Origin: Ruminococcus sp. UBA4240
GTDB taxonomy: Bacteria > Bacillota > Clostridia > Oscillospirales > Ruminococcaceae
Reading direction: 5' to 3'
NCBI GenBank assembly: GCA_002395525.1
Contig: DGXE01000030.1
Span: 21,793-85,792 of the forward strand
DNA length: 64,000 nt
The notes beneath the pieces are model-generated. The model saw only the letters and a list, made by a program, of their open reading frames with translations, ran no database searches and was not told the origin of the DNA. A program made the position numbers and the translations under genes. Shown piece by piece: positions 1 through 8,173 of the stretch; the first letter of the stretch is position 1, and every line of letters starts with the position of its first letter.

Positions 1-240
1 GCAGCAGCAGGCGCAGGCGTGCTGTGCCTTGAATACAGGGTGCCCCCTCATGGGGGTCTGCTTACCGTCGTTTGCGGGATATGCGGGGGCGAGCCTTGCG
101 GCTATGAAGTCACGGCAGTGCCGCTCTATGATGTCGATGCCCTTCTGTTCTATATACGCCCTGTCCTTTTTGTCAAGGTGGAAGGAGGCACGGAATTTTG
201 ACCCTTTGAGCCGCACAAGGGTCTGTTCTATGGTAGGCAT
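1..240 (-). CDS. DUF4186 family protein (C-terminus cut by window edge)
   Basis: The minus strand reads MPTIEQTLVRLKGSKF and runs open to the window edge, giving 80 residues. The segment NDGKQTPMRGHPVFKAQHA followed by a Cys-rich stretch (CACCC) is the pattern I recall from the DUF4186 family, small proteins of unknown function. The ATG shares its A with the TAA stop of mreB (TAATG), so the two genes are probably translationally coupled in one operon. The missing part lies before base 1. Family assignment rests on recalled motifs only; no function is claimed. Confidence 0.7.
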   Translation of the reverse strand, partial: MPTIEQTLVRLKGSKFRASFHLDKKDRAYIEQKGIDIIERHCRDFIAARLAPAYPANDGKQTPMRGHPVFKAQHACACCC

Positions 241-1250
241 TATTCCTCTGAAAGCACCTCTCTGTACTTCTCCATATCCTCGACGATCTTCCCGGCACCA
301 AGTGCCACGCAGTCAAGGGGAGTCTCAGCGACTCTCACGGGTATGCCCGTTTCCTTCTCGATGAGCTTGTCAAGCCCCTTTATGAGTGCACCGCCCCCGG
401 CTATGACTATGCCGCTGTCCATGATATCCGAGGCAAGCTCCGGGGGAGTATCCTCCAGGGTGGACTTTACCGCATCCACCACATGGGAGACAGGCTCGGA
501 AAGGGCTTCACGCACCTCGCTGTCCGTGACCTTCAAAGTCTCGGGCAGCCCTGTGCGCACATTGCGCCCCTTTGCTTCAAGGCTGGTCTCCCTCCCCTGG
601 GGGAAGGCGGAGCCTATGGCTATTTTCAGATTTTCCGCACTGCGCTCACCTATGAGCAGATCGTGCTTTTTCTTTATGTAGTTGATGATGGCGGTGTCAA
701 AGGCATCTCCTGCGATGCGCACGCTGCGTGAAGCAACTATGCCCCCTAAGGATATGACTGCCACCTCCGAGGTGCCGCCGCCTATATCCACTATCATGGA
801 GCCTGTGGGCTCCGTCACCGGGAGGCCTGCCCCTATGGCAGCCGCCATAGGCTCCTCCACTACGTGTACCCGCCTTGCCCCTGCAAACTCCGATGCCTCA
901 CGGACAGCCCGCCTTTCCACCGCGGTAACTCCCGAGGGGATGCAGATGACCACATTGGCACGGGTGAAGAGGAAGCTCCCCTTCAGCGCCTTTTTTATGA
1001 ATTCCTCCAGCATCACATTGGTGATGTCAAAATCGGCGATAACGCCGTCTTTAAGGGGGCGCACCGCAGAGATGGTCTCAGGCGTGCGCCCGATGACCTC
1101 CTTTGCCTCCTCCCCTACATATCTGGGCTCCCCTGTGCGGGTATCCACAGCCACCACCGAGGGCTCCCGTATGATTATGCCCTTCCCCTTCAGGTACACA
1201 AGGGTGTTGGCAGTGCCTAAGTCGATACCTATCTCACGTGTGAACAGCAT
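240..1250 (-). CDS. mreB: Rod shape-determining protein MreB/Mbl
   Basis: The product is 336 residues, the normal length for this actin-like, membrane-associated filament protein that directs lateral peptidoglycan synthesis in rods. The N-terminus GIDLGTANTLVYLKGKGI is the phosphate-1 motif; DIGGGTSEVAVISLGG is phosphate-2; GIVIAGGGALIKGLD is the adenosine motif. AAAAGGACGG lies just before the start. Normally mreC and mreD follow; here the next gene is a DUF4186 protein, so this may be a stand-alone MreB or Mbl paralogue. It is the seventh gene of a minus-strand operon that begins near 8 kb. Confidence 0.95.
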   Translation of the reverse strand: MLFTREIGIDLGTANTLVYLKGKGIIIREPSVVAVDTRTGEPRYVGEEAKEVIGRTPETISAVRPLKDGVIADFDITNVMLEEFIKKALKGSFLFTRANVVICIPSGVTAVERRAVREASEFAGARRVHVVEEPMAAAIGAGLPVTEPTGSMIVDIGGGTSEVAVISLGGIVASRSVRIAGDAFDTAIINYIKKKHDLLIGERSAENLKIAIGSAFPQGRETSLEAKGRNVRTGLPETLKVTDSEVREALSEPVSHVVDAVKSTLEDTPPELASDIMDSGIVIAGGGALIKGLDKLIEKETGIPVRVAETPLDCVALGAGKIVEDMEKYREVLSEE

Positions 1251-1288
1251 ATTATTCCGTCCTTTTTATATAGCTTTAAAACTCATCA

Positions 1289-1720
1289 TCACTCGATGAT
1301 GACTGTAAAGGGTCCGTCGTTTAGGAGCTCCACCTTCATATCAGCCCCGAATATGCCCTTTTCCACCGGGGCATACTCCGAGAGCCTTTCACAGAAATAG
1401 TCGTACAGCTCCTCTGCCTGCTTCGGCTCCATGGCCTTGACAAAGGCGGGTCTGTTGCCGTGGGTGCAGTCCGCATACAGAGTGAACTGGGATATGCACA
1501 GTATGCTCCCGCCCACATCTGCCAAAGAGAGATTTATCTTGTCGTTCTCATCGGAGAAGATGCGCAGCTTGCCTATCTTTGCGGCGATCCTGTCGCAGGA
1601 GGCTTGTGTGTCCTCATGGGTAAAGCCTGCAAGCACCAGAAAGCCCCTGCCGCACTGTCCCACGACCCTGCCGCCTACTGTCACCGAAGCCCTCGCCACT
1701 CTCTGTATAACTGTCCTCAT
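1289..1720 (-). CDS. dtd: D-aminoacyl-tRNA deacylase
   Basis: This 143-residue protein begins MRTVIQRVARASVTVGG, the typical Dtd N-terminus. It hydrolyses D-amino acids mischarged onto tRNA, in the cytoplasm. The GNRPAFVKAM segment near residue 100 corresponds to the conserved Gly-cisPro proofreading motif. An in-frame ATG 21 bases upstream lies inside prmC; I chose the ATG at 1720 because it matches family starts, follows the prmC stop by one base and has a GAAAGG ribosome site. It forms part of a translation-related gene run with prmC and queA. Confidence 0.95.
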   Translation of the reverse strand: MRTVIQRVARASVTVGGRVVGQCGRGFLVLAGFTHEDTQASCDRIAAKIGKLRIFSDENDKINLSLADVGGSILCISQFTLYADCTHGNRPAFVKAMEPKQAEELYDYFCERLSEYAPVEKGIFGADMKVELLNDGPFTVIIE

Positions 1721-1721
1721 A

Positions 1722-2594
1722 TCATGCCTTTCTTCCCGCAAGGCACCTTATGCACCCTGCGCCGTCCTTATAGCCGCGGATATCCTCAAAGCCGCTGTCC
1801 TCCATGATGGAGCGCACCTGTGCCTCCTGGGCGTCCCCTATCTCAAAGAGAAGGTATCCCCCCTCTTTAAGCGCCTCCCTCCACAGACAGGCAATGACCC
1901 GGTAGAATTTAAGCCCGTCCGTGCCGCCGTAGAGTGCTATCTGGGGCTCGTAAGCCACCTCTCTCTGCAGGGATGCCATTTCCTCATCGGTGAGATATGG
2001 GGGATTGGACACTATCATGTCAAGCCCGGGGCGGCTGTCATCATCGGGGCTGATGAAGTTCTCCAGCAAATGCCCGTTGGACACGTCCCCCCGTATTATC
2101 TGCACATTCTCCCCGCTGTCGGTGATGTTCTTCATAAGGTAGGGCATGGCATCAGCCGAATACTCAAGGGCAAAGATCTGCGCCTTCTCCTTCAGGTGAT
2201 GCGCCAGGGCAATGGCGATGCACCCGCTGCCTGAGCACAGATCCGCTATCCGCAAAGGTATGCCCCGGTACAGCTTCCCTGCCGCCTCTATCGCCGCATC
2301 CACCAGCACCTCCGTATCCGCACGGGGGATGAGCACCCCCTCGCCTACTGCAAGAGTTATGCCGTAGAACTCCCACTGCCCCAGTATATACTGGAGTGGG
2401 TAGCCCTCTATGCGCTTGTTTGCGGCATTTATCCCCCGCACACAGGTATCCTCGGACACAGGCTCATCCCAGTGTACCGCCAGCTGCTCACGGGAGCATA
2501 CCATATCCTCAAATATGCAAAGGGCATCGAATCTGCCGTCGGGTATCCCCTCCAGCATATCCCTTATCCTGTCATACAATTCTTTTCTGTTCAT
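1722..2594 (-). CDS. prmC: Peptide chain release factor N5-glutamine methyltransferase
   Basis: PrmC methylates the Gln of the GGQ motif in release factors RF1 and RF2 using S-adenosylmethionine. The catalytic NPPY motif is visible (IVSNPPYLTDEE), and the SAM-binding loop reads IADLCSGSGCIAIALA. The start MNRKELYDRIRDML at 2594 gives a 290-residue protein of usual length; the longer open frame upstream only overlaps the preceding gene. Its ATG overlaps the TGA of the alarmone synthetase gene (ATGA), so expression is coupled. Usually prmC neighbours prfA; that gene is not in this window. Confidence 0.93.
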   Translation of the reverse strand: MNRKELYDRIRDMLEGIPDGRFDALCIFEDMVCSREQLAVHWDEPVSEDTCVRGINAANKRIEGYPLQYILGQWEFYGITLAVGEGVLIPRADTEVLVDAAIEAAGKLYRGIPLRIADLCSGSGCIAIALAHHLKEKAQIFALEYSADAMPYLMKNITDSGENVQIIRGDVSNGHLLENFISPDDDSRPGLDMIVSNPPYLTDEEMASLQREVAYEPQIALYGGTDGLKFYRVIACLWREALKEGGYLLFEIGDAQEAQVRSIMEDSGFEDIRGYKDGAGCIRCLAGRKA

Positions 2595-3670
2595 CCTGCT
2601 GACCTGTATTTTTCCCTCTGGGACAGAATGCGCGTTGTATGGTGCTCTATCTTCTTCTGATCCTTCATGAAGGAGTAGTAGTCTTCTATCTGCTCTTTTG
2701 TGTAGTCCCCCCACACAAGCACAGCCCTGCACAGGTAGTACAGCGCCACTGTGGAGGTAAGCTCCTCTATACCTGAATCTTCAAGCACGGAGCGGGCAAG
2801 GAGCAGGGCATGGTCATGCTCCCTTTCAGCCGCAGCCAGAAGCCCCTCCAGATCCGTTATCCCAAGATCCGCAAGCTGGCTGAGATAGGGCTCCGGGTTT
2901 GTTTCCACCAGCTCCGCCCCGGATATATCCGCAATATCACGGGTGAAGCTGCGCATAAAGGTGCTGTATTTCATGAATTCCTTCAGAGTGATAAGGTCCA
3001 GGGGCATATCGGAAACATCATCGCTTTTCAGCTTTTCTATAACGGATTCATCATATTTGGCAAGGTGATCCCGTATGACCACGAAGTAGCCGTCAGCCAC
3101 TTCAAGAAGGCTCGCTATGCGGGAAAAGCCACGTCTCGCCTCACGGGGTATGCCGAAATCCGTCTTGTACCCCAGGTCATGCTCTATCTCCGCCCAGGTA
3201 TGCTGCAAAACCGTGCGTATCTGTATCTCGAAGCGACATCTTGTCAGCTCCTCGGGATAATCCTCCGAAGGGGGCAGGGACACTATAAAATGAAGTGAAA
3301 GATACCCGAAGCTGTCCGCAGCCATCTGCTTTCTCTTGTCCACGGAGTTTTTCACATCCACCACGAAGAGATCCTGTATCAGCCCTCTGAATGCATCCAC
3401 CTGATCCGCAAAGTAGCATATTATGCGGAATCCCAGCATATCCGTCATGTCATAGGGGGTGGGGTAGCGGTCGGGCTTGCGGTTGAGCTTTTCAAGGTAG
3501 CTGTCAGGGCTCTTTATGCGGTGGGATACCTGCATGGTGGATATCCCGGAATCCTTTATGGCACGGCCTATGAGATAGTCGGCAATGACCTCGGTCTGCT
3601 GGTACTGCTCCAGCACCTCATAGTAGGCAGTGAGCCTTATATCGCTTGAAGGCACCATTTTTTCGTTCAT
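2591..3670 (-). CDS. RelA/SpoT-type (p)ppGpp synthetase without hydrolase domain
   Basis: The 359-residue protein carries a RelA/SpoT nucleotidyltransferase domain at about residues 30-200. Visible motifs are RIKSPDSYLEKLNRK, DMLGFRIICYF and RFEIQIRTVLQHTWAEIEHD. No HD hydrolase domain or TGS/ACT region is present, so it resembles a small alarmone synthetase with a helical C-terminal extension of about 150 residues. Such enzymes transfer pyrophosphate from ATP to GDP or GTP. I chose the ATG at 3670, seven bases after AGGAAG, over the ATG two codons upstream. It sits 17 bases after the barstar-QueA gene. Confidence 0.85.
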   Translation of the reverse strand: MNEKMVPSSDIRLTAYYEVLEQYQQTEVIADYLIGRAIKDSGISTMQVSHRIKSPDSYLEKLNRKPDRYPTPYDMTDMLGFRIICYFADQVDAFRGLIQDLFVVDVKNSVDKRKQMAADSFGYLSLHFIVSLPPSEDYPEELTRCRFEIQIRTVLQHTWAEIEHDLGYKTDFGIPREARRGFSRIASLLEVADGYFVVIRDHLAKYDESVIEKLKSDDVSDMPLDLITLKEFMKYSTFMRSFTRDIADISGAELVETNPEPYLSQLADLGITDLEGLLAAAEREHDHALLLARSVLEDSGIEELTSTVALYYLCRAVLVWGDYTKEQIEDYYSFMKDQKKIEHHTTRILSQREKYRSAG

Positions 3671-3687
3671 ATCCATTCTTCCTGTTG

Positions 3688-4974
3688 TTATTGTCCGCTG
3701 ATGAACATGGCATCCCCGAAGCTGAAGAAGCGGTATTTCTCCTCCACGGCGCACTTGTAGGCAGCCATGGTATTGTCATAGCCTGCAAAAGCCGATACCA
3801 GCATTATAAGGGTGCTTTCGGGCAGGTGGAAGTTTGTTATCAGCCCGTCTATCACCTTGAACTTATAGCCGGGATAGATGAATATATCCGTATATCCCTC
3901 ATCAGCGGCGATGTGGCCGTATTTTGTGCCGATGCTCTCCAGGGTGCGGCAGGATGTGGTGCCCACGGCAATGACCCGCCCGCCCCTTTCCTTTGTTCGG
4001 CGTATCTTTTCGGCTGTTTCCTCACTGCACTCATAGTGCTCGGAGTGCATGATGTGTTCCTTTACATCGTCCTCCTTGACGGGGCGGAATGTGCCCAGCC
4101 CTACATGGAGGGTGACAAATGCGGTGTCTATGCCCTTTGTGTGCAGCCTGTCAAGAAGCTCACGGGTAAAGTGCAGTCCCGCCGTAGGTGCGGCGGCAGA
4201 GCCCAGCTCACGGGAATATACGGTCTGATACCGCTCCTTGTCCGCAAGCTTTTCGGTGATGTAGGGGGGCAGGGGCATCTGACCTATGCGGTCGAGCACT
4301 TCAAAGATGCTCCCCTCACATTCAAAGCGGGCAATGCGGTTGCCCCCCTCAACTACCTCCTCTATCTCGGCTTTCAGCAGACCGTCCCCGAATATAAAGC
4401 GGGTGCCGGGCTTTGCCTTCTTGCCGGGGCGGGTGAGTATCTCCCACCGTTTGTCCCCCTTCTGCTCAAGAAGCAGGAACTCGATGAAGGAGCCTGTGCC
4501 TTCCTTTGTGCCGTACAGCCTTGCGGGAATGACCCTTGAATCATTCATCACCAGCAGATCCCCCTCCCGCAGATGGTCACACAGGGAGGAAAACACATCG
4601 TGGGTGATGTCCCCGGTGTCCCTGTCAAGGCACAGCAGCCGTGACGCATCACGGGGCTCTATGGGTGTCTGGGCGATAAGGCTCTCCGGCAGGGGGTAGA
4701 AGAAGTCGCTCCTTTTAAGGTCGGCGGGGTCGGGGCCCTCGTGGTATGCCACATTTTCGCAGTCTCTCAGCGCCCTTATGGCAGCCCCGGCAAAATCAGC
4801 CGCATAGGGAGCATGGACGGTATACACGTCTATCCTTTCGGGTATATCCTCCACGCAGTCACGGAGCGCATCCGCATTCCTCCCGAAATACTCCGGGAGG
4901 GAGAGCTTTTCCGCAATATATCCGTAAAACTTTTCCCTTGTGTCAAGGGTGAGAAAATCAATTTTAAGTTTCAT
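3688..4974 (-). CDS. queA: Barstar domain fused to QueA (S-adenosylmethionine:tRNA ribosyltransferase-isomerase)
   Basis: Residues about 86-428 form a complete QueA ([63 protein letters not shown]), the enzyme that makes epoxyqueuosine in tRNA. Residues 1-80 are not part of QueA. They contain [15 protein letters not shown] at positions 26-40, which lines up with the barstar core LPEYYGENLDALWDC and keeps Tyr29, Asp35 and Asp39 at the same numbers. The reading frame is continuous and no internal start with a ribosome site is apparent before the QueA part; AGGA precedes the first ATG. The gene directly follows a barnase-like RNase gene, so the N-terminus is probably its inhibitor. Confidence 0.88.
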   Translation of the reverse strand: MKLKIDFLTLDTREKFYGYIAEKLSLPEYFGRNADALRDCVEDIPERIDVYTVHAPYAADFAGAAIRALRDCENVAYHEGPDPADLKRSDFFYPLPESLIAQTPIEPRDASRLLCLDRDTGDITHDVFSSLCDHLREGDLLVMNDSRVIPARLYGTKEGTGSFIEFLLLEQKGDKRWEILTRPGKKAKPGTRFIFGDGLLKAEIEEVVEGGNRIARFECEGSIFEVLDRIGQMPLPPYITEKLADKERYQTVYSRELGSAAAPTAGLHFTRELLDRLHTKGIDTAFVTLHVGLGTFRPVKEDDVKEHIMHSEHYECSEETAEKIRRTKERGGRVIAVGTTSCRTLESIGTKYGHIAADEGYTDIFIYPGYKFKVIDGLITNFHLPESTLIMLVSAFAGYDNTMAAYKCAVEEKYRFFSFGDAMFISGQ

Positions 4975-5013
4975 TGTATATCCTTACAGAAGCAGGAGGC
5001 AAGCCTCCCGCTC

Positions 5014-5034
5014 ATACCTATTACCTGTTACTTA
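5014..5034 (-). repeat. Heptanucleotide array starting at the RNase gene stop codon
   Basis: On the minus strand three 7-base units (TAAGTAA, CAGGTAA, TAGGTAT) run from the TAA stop of the barnase-like gene. A short palindrome (GGAGGC/GCCTCC, 4995-5008) lies between this array and the barstar-QueA ribosome site. Confidence 0.6.
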
Positions 5035-5904
5035 GTATAGCTGCTTGAATGTCTCATAGTGGTCATCGGTGTAGTATATGGCGGTGTCGGAGTAGACTAT
5101 GCGCTCCGCTCCCCTCTTGCCGCCGCTGTAATTCACGTCACATTCATGGTACTTGCCCGGGGGCAGCACTCCCTCGTAGTTGCCGAAGTAGTCCCCGCCG
5201 ATGCTTTTCCCGTCGGCGTATTCCCAGAGGTCGCCCCCTTCCCAGCCCAGAGCCTTCGCTTCCTTTTTGGTGATGAAGTTGGTGGGCAGGCAGCCGAATT
5301 TGCGGATGTAGAGCGCTATATCCTCCGGGGCGGTGTAGGTGCCGTCCACGGTGATCTTCTTCTTCTCGGAGGATGTGTCGTCCGCTGCGGCGGCGGTTGT
5401 GGCTTCCGTGGTGGTGACAGTGGTGGTCTCCGCCGCAGTCTCTGCTGCAGTTTCGGCTGTTGTTTCCGCCTCCGTCACCTGTGCAGCAGCAGGGGCAGCC
5501 TGTACGGCAGGTGCGGCAGTAACGGCAGCAGTTTCCTGTGCGGTGGTGACAGCCTCTGTCACATCATAGGAATCGGGGCTGTTGCCGGCAGGGGCAAGCT
5601 CATCTGCGGCAGCAGCAGTCTCCTGCGCAGCAGTCTGCTGCACCTCTCCGGAGGGGGATGCAGCAGACGGTGAGGGGGAAGCCGCAGCGGCAGTCTCCGC
5701 CTCAGTGCTCTGTGTCTCAGCAGGGGCGTTATCGGCGGCAGGGGTATTCAGCCCTCCTGCATTCTGCCCTCCCGCATCCTGCTGTATATTCACATCGGGG
5801 GCGACGTTGCCCCCCTCAGGCATTACAGGCGGCTCATAGCAGCCCACAAATGCCGTCATCACAGCCGCAGCAAGTGCGGCAAATATCTTGTTTTTCAGCT
5901 TCAT
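5032..5904 (-). CDS. Barnase-family ribonuclease, putative surface lipoprotein
   Basis: The product is 290 residues. Residues 1-22 are a signal sequence ending in a weak lipobox (AFVGC). Residues 23-180 are a low-complexity Ala/Thr/Glu/Gln linker. Residues 181-290 match barnase: LPTNFITKKEAKALGW, GKSIGGDYFGN, DVNYSGGKRGAERIVY and DDHYETF. The catalytic Glu73, Arg87 and His102 of barnase correspond to Glu254, Arg268 and His282; Lys27 is replaced by Cys205. It should be a guanyl-preferring RNase tethered outside the membrane. Its ATG overlaps the upstream TGA (ATGA), and the barstar-QueA gene follows after 57 bases. It could act on other cells or on environmental RNA; the target is unknown. Confidence 0.88.
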   Translation of the reverse strand: MKLKNKIFAALAAAVMTAFVGCYEPPVMPEGGNVAPDVNIQQDAGGQNAGGLNTPAADNAPAETQSTEAETAAAASPSPSAASPSGEVQQTAAQETAAAADELAPAGNSPDSYDVTEAVTTAQETAAVTAAPAVQAAPAAAQVTEAETTAETAAETAAETTTVTTTEATTAAAADDTSSEKKKITVDGTYTAPEDIALYIRKFGCLPTNFITKKEAKALGWEGGDLWEYADGKSIGGDYFGNYEGVLPPGKYHECDVNYSGGKRGAERIVYSDTAIYYTDDHYETFKQLY

Positions 5905-7895
5905 ATCTGCTCCTGTGGTGCGGGTGCGTCGGGTGCGGGTATGTTCACATCGGGCACAGCGGTGACGGCTGCCTCGGGTGTGGGTGCCTGTGTAACATCA
6001 GGCTCAGGCTCTGCTGCAGGGGGCTCTGTAACGGCAGGCTCGGTGACAGCAGGCTCTGTGACCGCAGGCTCCGCGACAGTGACAGTGGTGACAGGTGCCG
6101 TACCTGTTACAGCGGGGACATAGCGGCTTTCCTCCCGCTGTTCCGTCTCGCTGACGGAGGTTTCTTCGGACTGTAAACTCTCCTCTGTTTCCGGCTCCGT
6201 TACAGTGGTCTCCTCAGTGACTTCCGTCACGCTCTCCTCCGTCACGGTGGCCTCCTCCTCCGCCGGGGCTTCGGTGAGGTCATCCTCCTGCTCCTGTGTG
6301 TCCTCCTCGTCGTCCGCAAAAGGCTCTGTGTCCTCCCACAGCTCCTCCTCAAAGTATTCATCATTCTCCGGCTCTACATCCACATCCTCCGGCTCGTCGG
6401 TGGCAAATACGCTCTCAGCCCCCTCGTACTCAAAGCCGGGGAGAGGAACGCCGTTCTCATCGTAGAGCACGTATTTCCCCGGTATGGACTCATATGTCTT
6501 GCAGAACCGTTCATAGCGGATGTTCCCGTCAGTGGTGATGTGATCCTCCACCTGGGGGTCAAATACATATACGGTGCCGTTTATGGTCATCTCGCACCAC
6601 AGGTGATAGCAGAACCCTCCTGCGGCGGCATGGGTGCCTCCGTCCACCACACGGCAGTCAAGGCCTATGCGGCGGGTCAGGGCGCAGAATGCATCGGAGT
6701 AGTCGTAGCAGGTGCCGATGTGCCCCTTGAGCATCGCCCAGGCACGCACCTCATAGTCCCTGCCGTTTCGGGCATCGTCTGCGTATTCAAGGCGCATCTG
6801 ATTGGAGCCGTAGTCACAGGTATTGATAAGGTAGTCGTAGCACGCCTTCACCTTCTCATAGGTGCTCATGCTTTTATCGGTTATCCTGTCAAGGGTCTCC
6901 TCAACTATGTCGTCAAGTATCTTGTAGCCCGACTTCTGGGGGGCAAGGTTGGCGCTGTTGAGCACCTGAACCGCATTGCTGTTGGGATCCCCCGCACAGA
7001 CGGTGACTATCATCAGGCTGTTCTCCCCGAAGGTGTCCCCGGGGGTGAGGCTCTGGTCAATGACCGTGCCGTAGGGCGCCTTTGCATCCATCTGCTTGCG
7101 TATCTTGTAGGGAACCCCGTCCCTGCGCAGCAGTCTGCGGGCATCCTTGAGGGTGAGCCCCCTTATGTCCTTTACTATGTGGTTACGGCTCCCCGCCGAT
7201 ACGGAGAAAACTATCTTCGTGCCCACAGGCACTGCAGAATCCTTTCTCACCGACTGGGAGAGTATGCTGCCGTATTCCTCCTCGGAATCGAATATGAGCT
7301 TTTCCTCCACGTCAAGCCCCATGTCGGAGGCTCTCTTCTTGGCGGTGACTATATCCATGCTCACAAAGTCCGCCACAAGGGTCTTGGGAGTGCCAAGGCT
7401 CTGTGTCAGGGATACCACCGTGCTCTGCATTATGACCCCGTCCTCCGGGAGATTTGCGGAGATGAGCCCGCCCTCGGGGACGGTGTCGGAATACTGCTGT
7501 CTTATGACATACTTCACCCCTGCGCCATCAAGGAAGGCGCACAGGGACTGCATATCATCCACATCCACCCCCGACAGATCCACCGCCGTGTACTGCCTCA
7601 GCTCCTCGGCGATAAGCCCGGAGCCTGTGGCTTCATAGCCCCTCCGGAGCACATCAAGGGCGCTGTCGGTGTCGTCAAGGGCGGCATATGCCCTGCACGA
7701 GCCGATATATGCCAGGGGCTCGGAGGGGGTGTGGTCTATGACCTTTGTATAGAGGGTCAGAGCCTTTTCATAGCTGCCCTGGCTGAAATATCTGTCTGCC
7801 CTGTCAAGGGACTTGTTTGCATCAAAGCCGCAGGCGCACATATTCAGAGCGGCAAGAGCCGCCATCAATAAAGCAGGTGCCTTATGTGACTTCAT
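5901..7895 (-). CDS. TPR-PASTA-transglutaminase-like surface lipoprotein
   Basis: This 664-residue protein starts MKSHKAPALLMAALAALNMC at 7895, eight bases after AGGA; the second Cys of MCACG may be lipidated. Residues about 25-95 look like TPR repeats. Three PASTA-like repeats follow to about residue 305 (for example DIVTAKKRASDMGLDVEE and TLKDARRLLRRDGVPYKI). A transglutaminase-like domain spans about 335-470, with a Cys396 (GTCYDYSDAF), His431 (YHLWCEM), Asp446 (VFDPQ) triad. The last 200 residues are acidic and Thr/Pro-rich. PASTA modules usually bind peptidoglycan, so a wall-associated role is likely. It is the first gene of the RNase/QueA operon. Confidence 0.8.
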   Translation of the reverse strand: MKSHKAPALLMAALAALNMCACGFDANKSLDRADRYFSQGSYEKALTLYTKVIDHTPSEPLAYIGSCRAYAALDDTDSALDVLRRGYEATGSGLIAEELRQYTAVDLSGVDVDDMQSLCAFLDGAGVKYVIRQQYSDTVPEGGLISANLPEDGVIMQSTVVSLTQSLGTPKTLVADFVSMDIVTAKKRASDMGLDVEEKLIFDSEEEYGSILSQSVRKDSAVPVGTKIVFSVSAGSRNHIVKDIRGLTLKDARRLLRRDGVPYKIRKQMDAKAPYGTVIDQSLTPGDTFGENSLMIVTVCAGDPNSNAVQVLNSANLAPQKSGYKILDDIVEETLDRITDKSMSTYEKVKACYDYLINTCDYGSNQMRLEYADDARNGRDYEVRAWAMLKGHIGTCYDYSDAFCALTRRIGLDCRVVDGGTHAAAGGFCYHLWCEMTINGTVYVFDPQVEDHITTDGNIRYERFCKTYESIPGKYVLYDENGVPLPGFEYEGAESVFATDEPEDVDVEPENDEYFEEELWEDTEPFADDEEDTQEQEDDLTEAPAEEEATVTEESVTEVTEETTVTEPETEESLQSEETSVSETEQREESRYVPAVTGTAPVTTVTVAEPAVTEPAVTEPAVTEPPAAEPEPDVTQAPTPEAAVTAVPDVNIPAPDAPAPQEQI

Positions 7896-7971
7896 CAGAA
7901 CATCCTTTCTCAAAAGCTGTATCAAAGGCTATATTGCAAGCCGTCATCTGCACATACTTACATACCATATC

Positions 7972-8000
7972 ATTATAACACAAACGCCTATACTTTTCAA
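7972..8000 (-). promoter_or_regulatory. Sigma-A type promoter of the PASTA/RNase/QueA operon
   Basis: On the minus strand TTGAAA (7995-8000) and TATAAT (7972-7977) are separated by 17 bases, about 80 bases upstream of the first gene of the operon. Confidence 0.75.
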
Positions 8001-8111
8001 TATATTTTGGAAAAATTGTGCAAAAAGCCATTTCCCTGCCCTTGGTGCATATCCTGCAAAGATCGGGGGTGTAGAAGTGAAGTAAAAAGTCAATGGATAT
8101 GTCATAAAGTC

Positions 8112-8140
8112 TTGCAATTGCTGCAAGTATGTGGTAATAT
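8112..8140 (+). promoter_or_regulatory. Sigma-A type promoter of the MATE/NRPS operon
   Basis: TTGCAA (8112-8117) and TAATAT (8135-8140) are separated by 17 bases, 33 bases before the exporter start. It is divergent from the 7972-8000 promoter. The -35 lies in a short dyad (TTGCAATTGCTGCAA). Confidence 0.6.
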
Positions 8141-8173
8141 TGTATAAACCGGATACAGCAGGGGGCGGTATTT

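Noticed and set aside
29..364. Plus-strand open frame at the window start
   Set aside because: The minus strand holds DUF4186 and MreB, which overlap as TAATG; the plus frame resembles no protein.
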